Shown here: positions 47,433 to 56,997 of the stretch, in pieces
How the letters are laid out: each line of letters begins with the position of its first letter
Numbering within the stretch: position 1 is the stretch's first letter
NCBI GenBank assembly: GCA_026692725.1
Contig: JAPMUG010000011.1
Coordinates: 56,751 to 120,750 of the forward strand
Source of the DNA: Ecytonucleospora hepatopenaei
Taxonomy: Eukaryota > Microsporidia > Enterocytozoonidae
DNA length: 64,000 nt
Direction of reading: 5' to 3'
Position numbers and translations under genes: made by a program
The notes under the pieces: generated by a model
Database searches by the model: none
What the model saw: only the letters and a program-made list of their open reading frames with translations
Told to the model about the DNA's origin: nothing

Positions 47433-48215
47433 ATGTTTAATTTTTTTAAGTCTAATAATTATAATTTAGGTATTACCATAAGACAGTTTACTAAAAAGTG
47501 TATATCTGCATCATATGCTGTAATGGCCAGTTATTTCACATGGAAGCTATTTTGTATATTACTGGATAATGATTCACCCATAGTGTGTGTACTAACACAG
47601 TCAATGGAACCAGGATATAAAAGAGGAGATATATTATTATTAGGACATAGACCAAAATATATAAATAACAACATAAATAGTAACAATAACAGTAACAATA
47701 TAAATTACAATAATAGTAACAATATAAATTACAATAATAGTAACATTTTTATTAGAAAAGAAAATAACCTTAATATATTTAACCTTAATAATATAAAATA
47801 TACTAATAATATAAAATATACTAATAATACTAATAATACTAACAATACTAACAATACTAATAATATATTAAATGATAACAATATATTAAATGATGATAAT
47901 ATTTTATATACTAATAATTTCCTAGTTGGTGATACTGCTGTCTATTCTGTTAATAAAGGCAGTATTCCTATAGTGCATAGGGTTATAAAAATAAACTTGA
48001 AAAGTAAAGAGTGCCTTACCAAGGGAGACAACAACAGGGGAGCAGATGAGCCACTCTACAGGCCAGGGCAGAGGATGCTCCTGCCCACAGACATGCAGAC
48101 CACAGTGGTGGGGTATGTGCCATACGGAGGGATGCCAACCATATGGATCAGCACAGTGCCATATTTAAGGCAGAGTATATTAGCAATGACAGCAATATAT
48201 TATTACATATATTAG
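47433..48215 (+). CDS. SEC11: Signal peptidase complex catalytic subunit Sec11, with Asn-rich insertion in the catalytic domain
   Basis: 260 residues. An N-terminal membrane helix (about 25-45) is followed by box B VLTQSMEPGYKRGDILLL (catalytic Ser in QSMEP). An 80-90-residue Asn/Ile/Thr insertion comes next, then VGDTAVYSV, PIVHRVIKI (catalytic His), CLTKGDNNRGADEPLYRPGQ (box with the catalytic Asp) and VGYVPYGGMPTIW. Sec11 cleaves signal peptides in the ER and is serine/histidine/aspartate dependent. Family length is about 170-190 residues, so essentially all of the excess is the Asn insertion between boxes B and C. That site is a surface loop in the known fold. All catalytic residues are present. 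Confidence 0.93.
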   Translation: MFNFFKSNNYNLGITIRQFTKKCISASYAVMASYFTWKLFCILLDNDSPIVCVLTQSMEPGYKRGDILLLGHRPKYINNNINSNNNSNNINYNNSNNINYNNSNIFIRKENNLNIFNLNNIKYTNNIKYTNNTNNTNNTNNTNNILNDNNILNDDNILYTNNFLVGDTAVYSVNKGSIPIVHRVIKINLKSKECLTKGDNNRGADEPLYRPGQRMLLPTDMQTTVVGYVPYGGMPTIWISTVPYLRQSILAMTAIYYYIY

Positions 48216-48356
48216 TAAAATATTATTACATATAAAATAAATATATTAGAATATTACATATATTAGTAAAATAATATTTTATATTTATATTTTTATTATA
48301 CCCTTAAAAAATAAAATAAAATAATATAAAAGAAAAGAAAAGAAAATAAAAGAAAA

Positions 48357-48390
48357 TAAAATAACATAACATAACATAACATAACATAAA
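48357..48390 (+). repeat. Five-base tandem repeat CATAA upstream of an Asn-rich gene
   Basis: CATAA is repeated about six times at 48,362-48,388, preceded by GAAAATAAAA-type repeats and TATACCCTTAAAAAAT at 48,296. The arrangement resembles the CATAAACAT repeat before the gene at 20,201. Confidence 0.8.
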
Positions 48391-48428
48391 TATAACATAT
48401 AACACAATTATATAACATATAACATAAT

Positions 48429-49166
48429 ATGTATAATAAATATAATCTATATAATTATTTATATCCTAATGAATTATATAATATAAATATATTAAATAAT
48501 AACACTAATAACACTAATAACACTAATACTGATGATTATAAAATATTATTAGATTATTATATTGAAAACCATATTATATATTTATATGGATTATATGATA
48601 TATTAACATATAATAGATATGATAGTAATAGTAACATATATTTAAATAATACTGATAATAATAATATATTAAATAATAACAATATATTAAATAATACTGA
48701 TAATATCAACATATTAAATAATAACAATATATTAAATAATATCAATATATATTTTAATAATATAACATATAATAATATATTACATAATGATATAAATAAT
48801 ATCAATATAAATTATAATATAATATATAATGATATAAATATAATATATAATGATATATTAATAAATACACCATTACCATTTATAATAACAAGTAATAATA
48901 TATTAAATAATGATAATATATATAATGATAATACAAATAATACATATAATGATAATATATATAATACTAATATATATAATACTAATATATATAATGGTAA
49001 TATGATAATAACATATAATAATGATAATAGTGATAATTATAATATTATATTATTACCATTAGATATAGCTATTAAATTAGGTATAGGATATATAGCAGGT
49101 AAAATAACATATAATACATATAATACATATAATTATATTTATATAGGATTAATGTATAAGATATAA
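48429..49166 (+). CDS. Asn/Ile/Tyr-rich protein of unknown function
   Basis: 245 residues. The N-terminal ~55 residues are of near-normal composition (LLDYYIENHIIYLYGLYDIL). The middle is Asn/Ile/Asp/Tyr repeats (NNILNNTDN type). The C-terminus is ordered again (NIILLPLDIAIKLGIGYIAG, KITYNTYN, YIYIGLMYKI). Ordered ends around a low-complexity centre, plus the upstream ACCCTTA motif, suggest a real but rapidly drifting gene. No family recognised. Confidence 0.45.
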   Translation: MYNKYNLYNYLYPNELYNINILNNNTNNTNNTNTDDYKILLDYYIENHIIYLYGLYDILTYNRYDSNSNIYLNNTDNNNILNNNNILNNTDNINILNNNNILNNINIYFNNITYNNILHNDINNININYNIIYNDINIIYNDILINTPLPFIITSNNILNNDNIYNDNTNNTYNDNIYNTNIYNTNIYNGNMIITYNNDNSDNYNIILLPLDIAIKLGIGYIAGKITYNTYNTYNYIYIGLMYKI

Positions 49167-49628
49167 TATATAATAGTATAATATATAATAGTATAAGATA
49201 TAATATATAATATATAATATATAATATATATTTACAATAATTTAATAAATAAAATATAATAAAATAATATAACATATATATAATATATAATATATAATAT
49301 ATATTTACAATAATTTAATAAATAAAATATAATAAAATAATATAACATATATATAATAAAATAATATAACATATAATAAAATATTTATTAAAAAGATCAT
49401 TATTAATATTATATAATAGGATATTACTAATATATAACATATATAATAGTATATTACTAATATATAATATTAACTAATTAAATAAGTTAGCTATAAACTA
49501 TAAAATATATTATATAAAACAATATAACATATTATAGTATATTTATATAAAACAATATTATATAAAACAATATTATATAAAACAATGTAACATATTATAA
49601 CATATTATATTAATATATATTTATATTT
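49167..49628. other. AT-rich convergent gap
   Basis: About 460 bp of A/T with TATAATATATAATAT and TTATATAAAACAATA repeats, including a ~75-bp direct duplication (AATAAAATATAATAAAATAA at about 49,247 and 49,320). No gene seen. Confidence 0.55.
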
Positions 49629-50276
49629 TTATCCCTCTAACTTATTTACCTTCTTAACATTACTCCCTCCTACCACTGTCATATGTGTCTCATACCTGTT
49701 CATAAACACTCCATCCACTACTTCCTTTGCGGTAGTTAGCAACTTGCTGTCCTCCTCTTTTACTCTCTCCAGCCCTATGCAGGTGGTCTTCTTCATGTTC
49801 ACCACCATTCCCAATGTACTTTGCTTTTCCACTATTCCGTATGATACTCCATACATCTTACATAGTGTTGGTAAGTAGCATACATTAACTATAGGAATTA
49901 CATCAGATGCTATTAATACCAGTGTTACTTTTTTATTCATAATTAGATCAGTAATATGTTTAAGACCAAACTTAGTAATTATGGGTTTATTAGTATTATC
50001 TGATTTATCAGTATTATCTGATTTATTAGTAGTAATATTTTTTAATCTCTCTTTTTTCTCTTTCTTATTCTCTGGCTTATACTTCATAAATAAATTAATT
50101 ACCTTCTCTTCATCACTCTTTTCCAGTGTTGTTTTGAACTGGTTGATTGCTGGTGGTATTTTGATGCTATTCTTCATCTTATTGATTTTATTCTTAATAA
50201 AATTAAGTTTAGCATCTTTCTGTTTAGGTGTAAGTTTAATAACTTTCTTTACTTCTTTCTTTTTACCAAGTACCAT
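49629..50276 (-). CDS. RPL8: 60S ribosomal protein eL8 (L7a)
   Basis: 215 residues. The basic N-terminus (MVLGKKKEVKKVIKLTPKQK) leads to PPAINQFKTTLEKSDEEKVI, then the L7Ae RNA-binding core: KFGLKHITDLIMNKKVTLVL, IASDVIPIVNVCYLPTLCKM, YGVSYGIVEKQSTLG. A short Asn/Asp/Lys repeat (about 85-97) is inserted before the core. The C-terminus is shortened relative to yeast (256). It binds 25S rRNA kink-turns near the peptide exit side. Confidence 0.92.
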   Translation of the reverse strand: MVLGKKKEVKKVIKLTPKQKDAKLNFIKNKINKMKNSIKIPPAINQFKTTLEKSDEEKVINLFMKYKPENKKEKKERLKNITTNKSDNTDKSDNTNKPIITKFGLKHITDLIMNKKVTLVLIASDVIPIVNVCYLPTLCKMYGVSYGIVEKQSTLGMVVNMKKTTCIGLERVKEEDSKLLTTAKEVVDGVFMNRYETHMTVVGGSNVKKVNKLEG

Positions 50277-50361
50277 TATAAATATATTATATTATTATAT
50301 ATTAAATATTATTATATGTTAAATATTATTATATGTTATTATATATTATAAAGTATGAAAT

Positions 50362-50389
50362 ATATAAGGGTAAATTTTTTAAAAAAATA
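50362..50389 (-). promoter_or_regulatory. ACCCTTA/TAAGGGT box upstream of eL8
   Basis: ATATAAGGGTAAATTTTTTA on the + strand, ~90 bp outside the eL8 start, followed by AAAAAAATATAAAAATA. It is nearly identical to the box at 52,234. Confidence 0.5.
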
Positions 50390-50477
50390 TAAAAATATTT
50401 TTATACCTAATAAAAATATAACAATATTATAACATATAATAATATTATAACATATAATACTATTTAATATATTAATT

Positions 50478-51419
50478 ATGAAATGTATAATTTATAATAA
50501 TATCAATAATATACCATCATATAATAAATATACTAAAAATGATTATATAATTATAGATGATATATTAAATAATAATATAAACAATAATATAAATATATTA
50601 AATAATAACATAAACAGTAATACAAATAATAACATAAACAGTAATACAAATAATAATATAAACAGTAATATAAATAAGAATATAAATAATAAACAATTTA
50701 TACTTATATTTAGTAATGGTAATATAACACTCAAAATATTTAAAGAACTATATGTATTAGACAGGAAGTTACCATGTGCTAAGAAAGTGCATTTTATAGT
50801 AAAGAATATAGAGTATTATATGTATAAGATGAGAGAGTATAGGAATATAAATATACAAATATATGATAATAATTTATATGATAATAATTCATATGATAAT
50901 ACAAACACTAATAAATATAATAATATATATAATACTAATAAATATATTATGTTATGTAATAAAATATATAAACATAATAATATTAAGGTTAATAATATAA
51001 CTAATAACATTATACATAATAGTATAGATATAACATTTAATCCAGATATATTAAGTAATATATATAGTAATATATTATATAATGATAATAAATAGTAATA
51101 TATTATATAATGATATAAATAGTAATATAAATAGTATTATATGTTATAATATTTGTAATATATTAAAATATAAAGAATATATTAAGAATGTATAAATACT
51201 AAAGAATTAATAATTAAGGTTATAAATAATATAAATAATACTAATAATAATTTATATAGTAATAATACTAATAATACTAATAATACTAATAATACTAATA
51301 ATAATTTATATAGTAATAATAATTTATATAGTAATATTGAAGAAACTATTTTAAGCTTAATATCAGTAGGTATAATAAAACAGAAAGGTGATTGTATTTA
51401 TATAAATTATAATACATAA
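50478..51419 (+). CDS. Asn-rich gene of unknown function, broken by two frameshifts
   Basis: The first frame (50,478-51,095) has an ordered block NKQFILIFSNGNITLKIFKE, LYVLDRKLPCAKKVHFIVKN, IEYYMYKMREY between Asn-rich tracts and stops at 51,093. A second frame is open across that stop to 51,195 (ICYNICNILKYKEYIKNV). The original frame then reopens from 51,186 to 51,419 and ends with ordered sequence (IEETILSLISVGIIKQKGDC, IYINYN) that looks like the end of a winged helix. Two compensating one-base indels in AT repeats would join all three. No family recognised. Confidence 0.4.
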
Positions 51420-52230
51420 TATAAATATATAAATATATAAATATATAAATATATAAATATATAAATATATATAATATAAAATATAAATATATAAATATAT
51501 AAATATATAAATATATAAATATATAAATATAATAAATATATAAAATAAATATAAAATATATAAAATAAAATATAAAATATATATAAAAATATATAAATAT
51601 ATAAATATATAAATATATAAATATATATAATATATAAATATATAAATATAAATTATAAATATATAAATATATAAATATATAAATTTATTATAAATGTATT
51701 GTATCATATTAAATATATATTATTAAATATATTATTTAAATATTTTACAGTTGTATACATCTGGTGAAAAGAATAATCTATTAAGAATATTCCTCATGAC
51801 AGAAGCATCTTATGTAAATTATAATATAAATATAATATAAATATAAATATAAATATAAATATAAATATAAATATAATATAAATATAAATATAAATATAAT
51901 ATAAATATAAATATAAATATAAATATAAATATAAATATAAATATAATAAAATATAAATATAATATAATAAAATATAAATATAAATATTAAAATAAATATA
52001 TATAAATATAAATAAATATAAATATAAATATAATATAATATAAATATAAATATAAATATAAATATAAATATAATATAATATAAATATAAATATAAATATA
52101 ATATAAATATAAATATAAATATAAATATAAATATAATAAAATATAAATATAAATATAAATATAAATATAAATTAAATATAAATATAAATATAATATAAAT
52201 ATAAATATAATATATTATTTACACATAATT
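51420..52230. repeat. ATAAATAT / AAATAT microsatellite tract
   Basis: 51,420-51,690 is built mostly of ATATAAAT units (period 8). A short unique segment follows (51,745-51,815, CAGTTGTATACATCTGGTGA ... CCTCATGACAGAAGCATC) that looks like a relic of coding DNA. 51,825-52,215 is a period-6 AAATAT array with ATAATA interruptions. Confidence 0.9.
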
Positions 52231-52233
52231 TAC

Positions 52234-52260
52234 ATAAGGGTAATTTTTTAAAAAAATATT
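52234..52260. promoter_or_regulatory. Orphan TAAGGGTAATTTTTT box
   Basis: ATAAGGGTAATTTTTTAAAA at 52,235 matches the promoter box of eL8 and others but has no start codon nearby in either direction. The closest genes end at 51,419 and 52,447. Confidence 0.35.
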
Positions 52261-52446
52261 TATATTTATTTATTAACCTTAAAGTTTATTATAAATAAAA
52301 TACAAATATATAATATAATACTGTTTAAATAAAAAAATATATAATACTGTTTAAATAAAATATATAATATAATACTGTTTAAATAAAATATAAATATATA
52401 ATATAATACTGTTTAAATAAAATATAAATATAAAATATAAAACAAT

Positions 52447-53133
52447 TTATTCTATAATTTCCTTTACTTTGTTATTTTCTACTTTCACCTTCACTTTTAC
52501 CTCTTCTTCATCTCCTTCTTTATCAATTATCACCACTTTTATTTCTACCACTCCATTTTCTACTTCCTCTGTGTCCACCAGTGACTGAACATCAAAGTAG
52601 AGGAAAACATCCTGCATTTTATTTACCAGCAACTCATTAAAATGATCTCCTGTCAATTCTCCTTTATTATCTTCTTTTATGTAGCTTTTCAAACCTTCAA
52701 ATACCTTTGATACATCCATAGGCATTTTATCTTCTGTCATTTTAGAATGTAAATTAGAGAGTGCCTCTTTTACTTTCCTAAACTCTATATCCTCTTGATT
52801 TAAAAAGGTTAATATGCCTATAATATCACCATATCGAGCAAATATATACTGTGTTATGGTTCCATTACATGGGAATATAGAATGCATATCAAGATGAGTA
52901 TGATCCAATTCTTTAGATTCCATTTTTGGATTATTTTCATTATCTATTGGATTATTTTCATTATCTATTGGATTATTTTCACAATCTATTCTGCATTCTA
53001 AGTCATATAAACTACTAACTTGATTATTAGTAATATTATATTTTATATATTTATTATCACATAAAGATACATCAATACAGAATATATTACTAATAAAGTA
53101 AATTAAATAAATAAAAATAGTATTAGCAAACAT
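52447..53133 (-). CDS. Predicted secreted protein, function unknown
   Basis: 228 residues. A signal peptide (MFANTIFIYLIYFISNIFCI) is followed by a Cys-containing N-terminal region (LCDNKY, ECRIDCENN), three copies of NENNPID (21-bp repeat, about 52,925-52,985), then an acidic helical domain (VKEALSNLHSKMTEDKMPMD). The C-terminus is Val/Glu/Lys-alternating (VVEIKVVIIDKEGDEEEVKV), suggesting a beta-rich end. No TM and no ER-retention signal. Candidate spore-wall or secreted protein; no family recognised. Confidence 0.6.
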   Translation of the reverse strand: MFANTIFIYLIYFISNIFCIDVSLCDNKYIKYNITNNQVSSLYDLECRIDCENNPIDNENNPIDNENNPKMESKELDHTHLDMHSIFPCNGTITQYIFARYGDIIGILTFLNQEDIEFRKVKEALSNLHSKMTEDKMPMDVSKVFEGLKSYIKEDNKGELTGDHFNELLVNKMQDVFLYFDVQSLVDTEEVENGVVEIKVVIIDKEGDEEEVKVKVKVENNKVKEIIE

Positions 53134-53322
53134 TAAATAATATTATTATAAGGAGTAATATTTTTTTATTTTTAAACTTTTTTTGATCAAAATTTTATCA
53201 TTAAGTGATTACTATAAAATATAAAATATAAATAATTATTTTATAATAAATAATACTAATTACAAATAAAAATATAAAAATATTTCAATCAGTAAAAAAT
53301 CAAAAATATTTATGAATAAAAT

Positions 53323-54465
53323 TTATTGGGTAATAAAATATTCTACTATCTTTATAAATTCTTTTTGATGCTCTTCTTCTTTTAGTGAATGACTTGCACC
53401 TTCTATTTCTTTAACTTCTCCCATTAGTTTAAGCTTATGTTTTACATCTACATAACAATATTTATCTTTACCTGAGACTACACTAAGTATTTTTATATCA
53501 TTACAGTTATTATCATATTTTATATTATTACAGTTATTATCATATTTTATATTATTACAGTTATGTTTAATATTATTATATTTTATATATTCATTATCAT
53601 TTATCCAACTACTAAATAAATCTTCTGTATTATTTCTTTCATAAAGTGATAAAAATCTATATGGGCAGTAATATGAATTATCATAGAAAATTACTTCTTT
53701 CTTTTTAACAGAATTATTTAAATTATTATCATTATTTATTATATTATTTTTATCATTATTTATTATATTATTTTTATCATTATTTATTATATTATTTTTA
53801 TCATTATTTATTATTTCCTTTGCTATCTTTATATATTCTGGCAATTCTTTTTCCACTATTTCCATTCCTTCCACATCACTTACTGGTGCCTGTAATATCA
53901 CTCCCTTAATATTATTATATAATTCACCATACAATTGTTTATTTTCCTCTGTTATTAACTTACTTCCTAACTTACTTTGTTTTAAATTACTTTCTAACTT
54001 ACTAATAGTGTTGTTTAAAATAAAATCACTTAAAGTTTTTATAAATAACAAACTTACTTGACATCCTGTAGAATGACCTAATAAAAAGATTTCTTTATAT
54101 TTATAAAAATTATCATTCATTTTTTTATTATCTACAAATATATCATTAGTTTTTTTATTATCTACAAATATATCACTGGTAAATAACTCACATAAATTTC
54201 TTATATCCTCATCTATTTTCTTGGTTTGAAAGGATGGGTGGGAATCAAATTGTGGAATAAATAGTGATATTTTATTAGCTGTACAAAAATCATTAAGGTG
54301 CGATAAATATGCAGGTGATGTAAGGGTACCACCTAATCCATTTATAAAAACTATAGCAACATTATATTTATCATTTGCATTGATATTACAAAATACTGTA
54401 TTATTTGTATTATTATAGCTTTTTATACATCCATTTAAGCATATTTTATTACAATCATTAGACAT
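53323..54465 (-). CDS. DUF1749-family alpha/beta hydrolase (UPF0613, SidJ-like)
   Basis: 380 residues. YNVAIVFINGLGGTLTSPAY (oxyanion-side block), then YKEIFLLGHSTGCQVSLLFI with nucleophile elbow GHSTG, then GVILQAPVSDVEGMEI, the diagnostic block of DUF1749 ('ILQAPVSDREa'). The acid is probably the Asp in VVSGKDKYCYVD and the His is in EIEGASHSLKEEEH. Fungal relatives include the siderophore esterase SidJ; the substrate here is unknown. Low-complexity insertions sit in loops: IFVDNKKTND twice (about 100-120), NNIINNDK four times (about 218-245) and CNNIKYDN (about 300-320). The catalytic set looks intact. Confidence 0.8.
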   Translation of the reverse strand: MSNDCNKICLNGCIKSYNNTNNTVFCNINANDKYNVAIVFINGLGGTLTSPAYLSHLNDFCTANKISLFIPQFDSHPSFQTKKIDEDIRNLCELFTSDIFVDNKKTNDIFVDNKKMNDNFYKYKEIFLLGHSTGCQVSLLFIKTLSDFILNNTISKLESNLKQSKLGSKLITEENKQLYGELYNNIKGVILQAPVSDVEGMEIVEKELPEYIKIAKEIINNDKNNIINNDKNNIINNDKNNIINNDNNLNNSVKKKEVIFYDNSYYCPYRFLSLYERNNTEDLFSSWINDNEYIKYNNIKHNCNNIKYDNNCNNIKYDNNCNDIKILSVVSGKDKYCYVDVKHKLKLMGEVKEIEGASHSLKEEEHQKEFIKIVEYFITQ

Positions 54466-54847
54466 AATAGAAATATTATAAATATATTATAAATAAAATA
54501 TTATATTATTATAAATATATTATAAATAAAATATTATATTATTATAAATATTATAAATAAAATATTATAAGTATATTATATTAAATATTATATTTTATTA
54601 TATATTATTGTATAATAAATATATTATAAATAAAATAGTATAAAAAATTATATTTTGTTTATAAGGGTAAAAACACAAAACAATAAAAAATTTTTTATTA
54701 CACATATTTTATTATATTTAATTTATTAGTTTATCAATAAATAATTATTTAAACTAATATTTATTTTTTATTTTTCATCAAAATAAACAATTATTAAATA
54801 AATAATCAATAAATAAACAATTATTAAATAAACATTTCTAATTTAAT
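54466..54847. other. Divergent intergenic region with AT repeats and a GGG box
   Basis: 54,470-54,630 is TATTATAAATAAAATA repeats. ATAAGGGTAAAAACAC at 54,661 is a GGG-type promoter box. 54,705-54,800 recurs at 55,912-56,012. Confidence 0.6.
54705..54800 (+). repeat. Promoter-region duplication, copy 1
   Basis: TTTTATTATATTTAATTTAT, TAGTTTATCA and TTTTTCATCAAAATAAACAA occur here in order, upstream of the secreted-protein gene, and again at 55,912-56,012 after it. Confidence 0.75.
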
Positions 54848-55585
54848 ATGAACTTACTATTTATATTTTTTATAAAATATATTATATCAGCTGATTATAA
54901 TAGCATAAACACCAATAAAATATACAATGATCAAAATTGTGATAAAGTAAAATCTAATATTAAAATATTAGTAAATAATTTTCTTGTAGAATTAAATATA
55001 AAATATGATAATACTTTACTTAAAGAAATAAGATCAATGATTATGAGCTGTTATTATTTTAAAAAAGGAATTTTATATTTTGAAATAACACATAAATTAA
55101 AGCCTTTTCAAGTTAATGAAAATGTAAAACACTTACACACTATTATACACAAAATACATGATTTATTAAAAGGATTAAAAAACATTAAAAAAGAAATTAA
55201 ATCAAAATTATATAATAATTACAGGTCAATTAAAATCAAAAACATTTTACATTCAGAAAATAAATGCAAGGAAGCCAATGATTCACTACTATTTTTATTT
55301 TGTGGTATAATTGATTATAAAAAGGAATTAAAAAATTTAAAAAAAGAAAAGAAAACAATGAAATCATATTATAAATATATTTGTTATATAAATACATGCT
55401 ATCAATTAGAAGTAAAAGAATATTATAGACGTATAAAAACAATATATGCATTTTTAAATAATGAAAAACAAAAAAGTGATAGAATGTATAATATAGATGA
55501 TAATAACTTTTTAAGTATATCTACATTTGAAGGTAAACTATCAAATTTATTAGGTAAAATAAATTTGATAATGGAAAATAAATAA
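54848..55585 (+). CDS. Predicted secreted helical protein, function unknown
   Basis: 245 residues. A short signal peptide (MNLLFIFFIKYIISADYN) is followed by a mainly helical, Lys-rich domain with about seven Cys (QNCDKV, MSCYYF, ENKCKEAND, LFCGIID, ICYINTCYQL). That suggests a disulphide-stabilised helical bundle. Codon usage is AT-extreme, but there are no Asn homorepeats, unlike neighbours. It is the last intact gene before the chromosome end, where lineage-specific secreted families are commonly found. No family recognised. Confidence 0.6.
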   Translation: MNLLFIFFIKYIISADYNSINTNKIYNDQNCDKVKSNIKILVNNFLVELNIKYDNTLLKEIRSMIMSCYYFKKGILYFEITHKLKPFQVNENVKHLHTIIHKIHDLLKGLKNIKKEIKSKLYNNYRSIKIKNILHSENKCKEANDSLLFLFCGIIDYKKELKNLKKEKKTMKSYYKYICYINTCYQLEVKEYYRRIKTIYAFLNNEKQKSDRMYNIDDNNFLSISTFEGKLSNLLGKINLIMENK

Positions 55586-55900
55586 ATAATAAATAATAAA
55601 TAATAAATAATAAATAATAAATAATAAATAATAAATAATAAATAATAAATAATAAATAATAAATAATAAATAATAAATAATTAATAATAAATAATTAATA
55701 ATAAATAATTAATAATTAATAATAAATAATTAATAATAAATAATTAATAATAAATAATAAATAATAAATAATAAATAATAAATAATAAATAATAAATAAT
55801 AAATAATAAATAATAAATAATAAATAATAAATAATAAATAATAAATAATAAATAATAAATAATTAATAATAAATAATTAATAATAAATAATTAATAAACT
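55582..55900. repeat. AAT/AATAAAT microsatellite
   Basis: The tract is AATAAATAATAAATAAT (period 7) with blocks of TTAATAATAAATAA at 55,678-55,750 and 55,860-55,895. It starts at the stop codon of the preceding gene. Confidence 0.95.
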
Positions 55901-55911
55901 AAATTTATCAT

Positions 55912-56012
55912 AAATATTTTATTATATTTAATTTATTAGTTTATCATTAAATATTTATTTTAACTATTAGTTTTTTTTATTTTTCATCAAAATAAACAAT
56001 TAATAAATAAAC
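55912..56012 (+). repeat. Promoter-region duplication, copy 2, followed by a transposon instead of a gene
   Basis: Nearly the same ~100 bp as 54,705-54,800, but where the coding region should begin the sequence switches to Merlin-like DNA (GGCTAAAGGGGTCG at 56,013). Confidence 0.75.
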
Positions 56013-56018
56013 GGCTAA

Positions 56019-56920
56019 AGGGGTCGTATACCGACTACAAAAGTGGGTGCCTGAAAAATTTATTTTTTTACCCCAATTTATGCAAACAAATAAAAAAGAA
56101 GAATTTAAAAAAGACATGGTAGCTGTATGGAATGATTTATTGCTAAGTAAATGTTTGAGATGTTATTTTTCTACTCGTTTTGTCTCGAAAACTTCTTTTG
56201 ATGTCATATGCACAAATAAGATGTGCAAAATAAAGAGGACAATTTTTAAAAATAGTGTCTTTGAAAATTTTAAAAAAGGAGTAGAAAAACTTTTAGAATT
56301 AGTAAATATGCTTTTTTAAAACTTTTCAAGCAAACATATTTCATTACAACTACCTTACGAACCAAAAAACCTTAAAAAATTTTTAAGATCAGTAAATTTT
56401 TATATTAAAAATAACTACCAAAAATTTACTGATGTTATAGGTGGCCCCGGTATTATAGTAGAGATTGATGAAAGTAAGTTTGGTAGGCGAAATATAATAG
56501 GGGCCACCATGTGGAAGGTGTTTGGGTGTTGGGACTAGTTGAGCGAACACCAGAAAGAAGAGTTGTTTTTATACCTGTTAAAAACAGGAAAATGCAAACT
56601 CTTACTGATATAATAATCGCTCATGTGCATCCAAAATCAGTAATTCATACTGATTCTTGGAAAGGTTATGAAAATTTAAAAAATTATTTTATTCATTACA
56701 AACTTAATCATTCATTGCACTATGTTGACCCATTAACCGGTGTACATACAAACACCATTGAAGGAAATTGGGCTCCTTTAAAAAAATATATTAGCCATAA
56801 GTGGCGAACAGAGAAAAATATTTGGTTACCATTGGCAATTGCAATGGCTAAAAGAAATGGTTGCGTTAATGAGTTAGTTTAGTTAGTTAAAGTTTAGTAT
56901 CTATAAAAAATTTTGACCCC
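56019..56920 (+). mobile_element. Second Merlin-type element, decayed, ends uncertain
   Basis: The boundaries are guessed from AGGGGTC at 56,019 and its reverse complement GACCCC at 56,915. I found no convincing 8-bp target duplication. The coding content is Merlin/ISXO2-like and diverged from the copy at 42,115. Confidence 0.55.
56047..56882 (+). pseudogene. Merlin/ISXO2-like transposase, frameshifted
   Basis: First frame (56,047-56,319): SKCLRCYFSTRF ... VICTNKMCKIKRTIF, the zinc-binding N-terminal domain, then a stop. The middle frame reads GGPGIIVEIDESKFGRRN, with the first catalytic Asp/Glu pair intact. From 56,511 a third frame is open: GVWVLGLVERTPERRVVFIP, VIHTDSWKGYEN, LHYVDPLTGVHTNTIEGNWA, ending at 56,882. 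All catalytic signatures (DES, HTDSW, E...W) survive, so only one or two indels or stops separate it from an open reading frame. It appears younger in its coding part than the Merlin at 42,192. Confidence 0.85.
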
Positions 56921-56997
56921 AACGTGGTTAGTTTCAAAAAAACCTACTTGGTTATCTCTCAACCAAATAGTGTAAAATGGTTTGGGGTTATCCTTTT

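Noticed and set aside
51363..51707. 114-residue minus-strand Tyr/Ile/Leu ORF
   Set aside because: Lies entirely in ATAAATAT microsatellite and overlaps the end of a better-supported + strand remnant.
53323..54465. Classification as a generic lipase
   Set aside because: The ILQAPVSDVEG block after the GHSTG elbow points to DUF1749 rather than a triacylglycerol lipase family.
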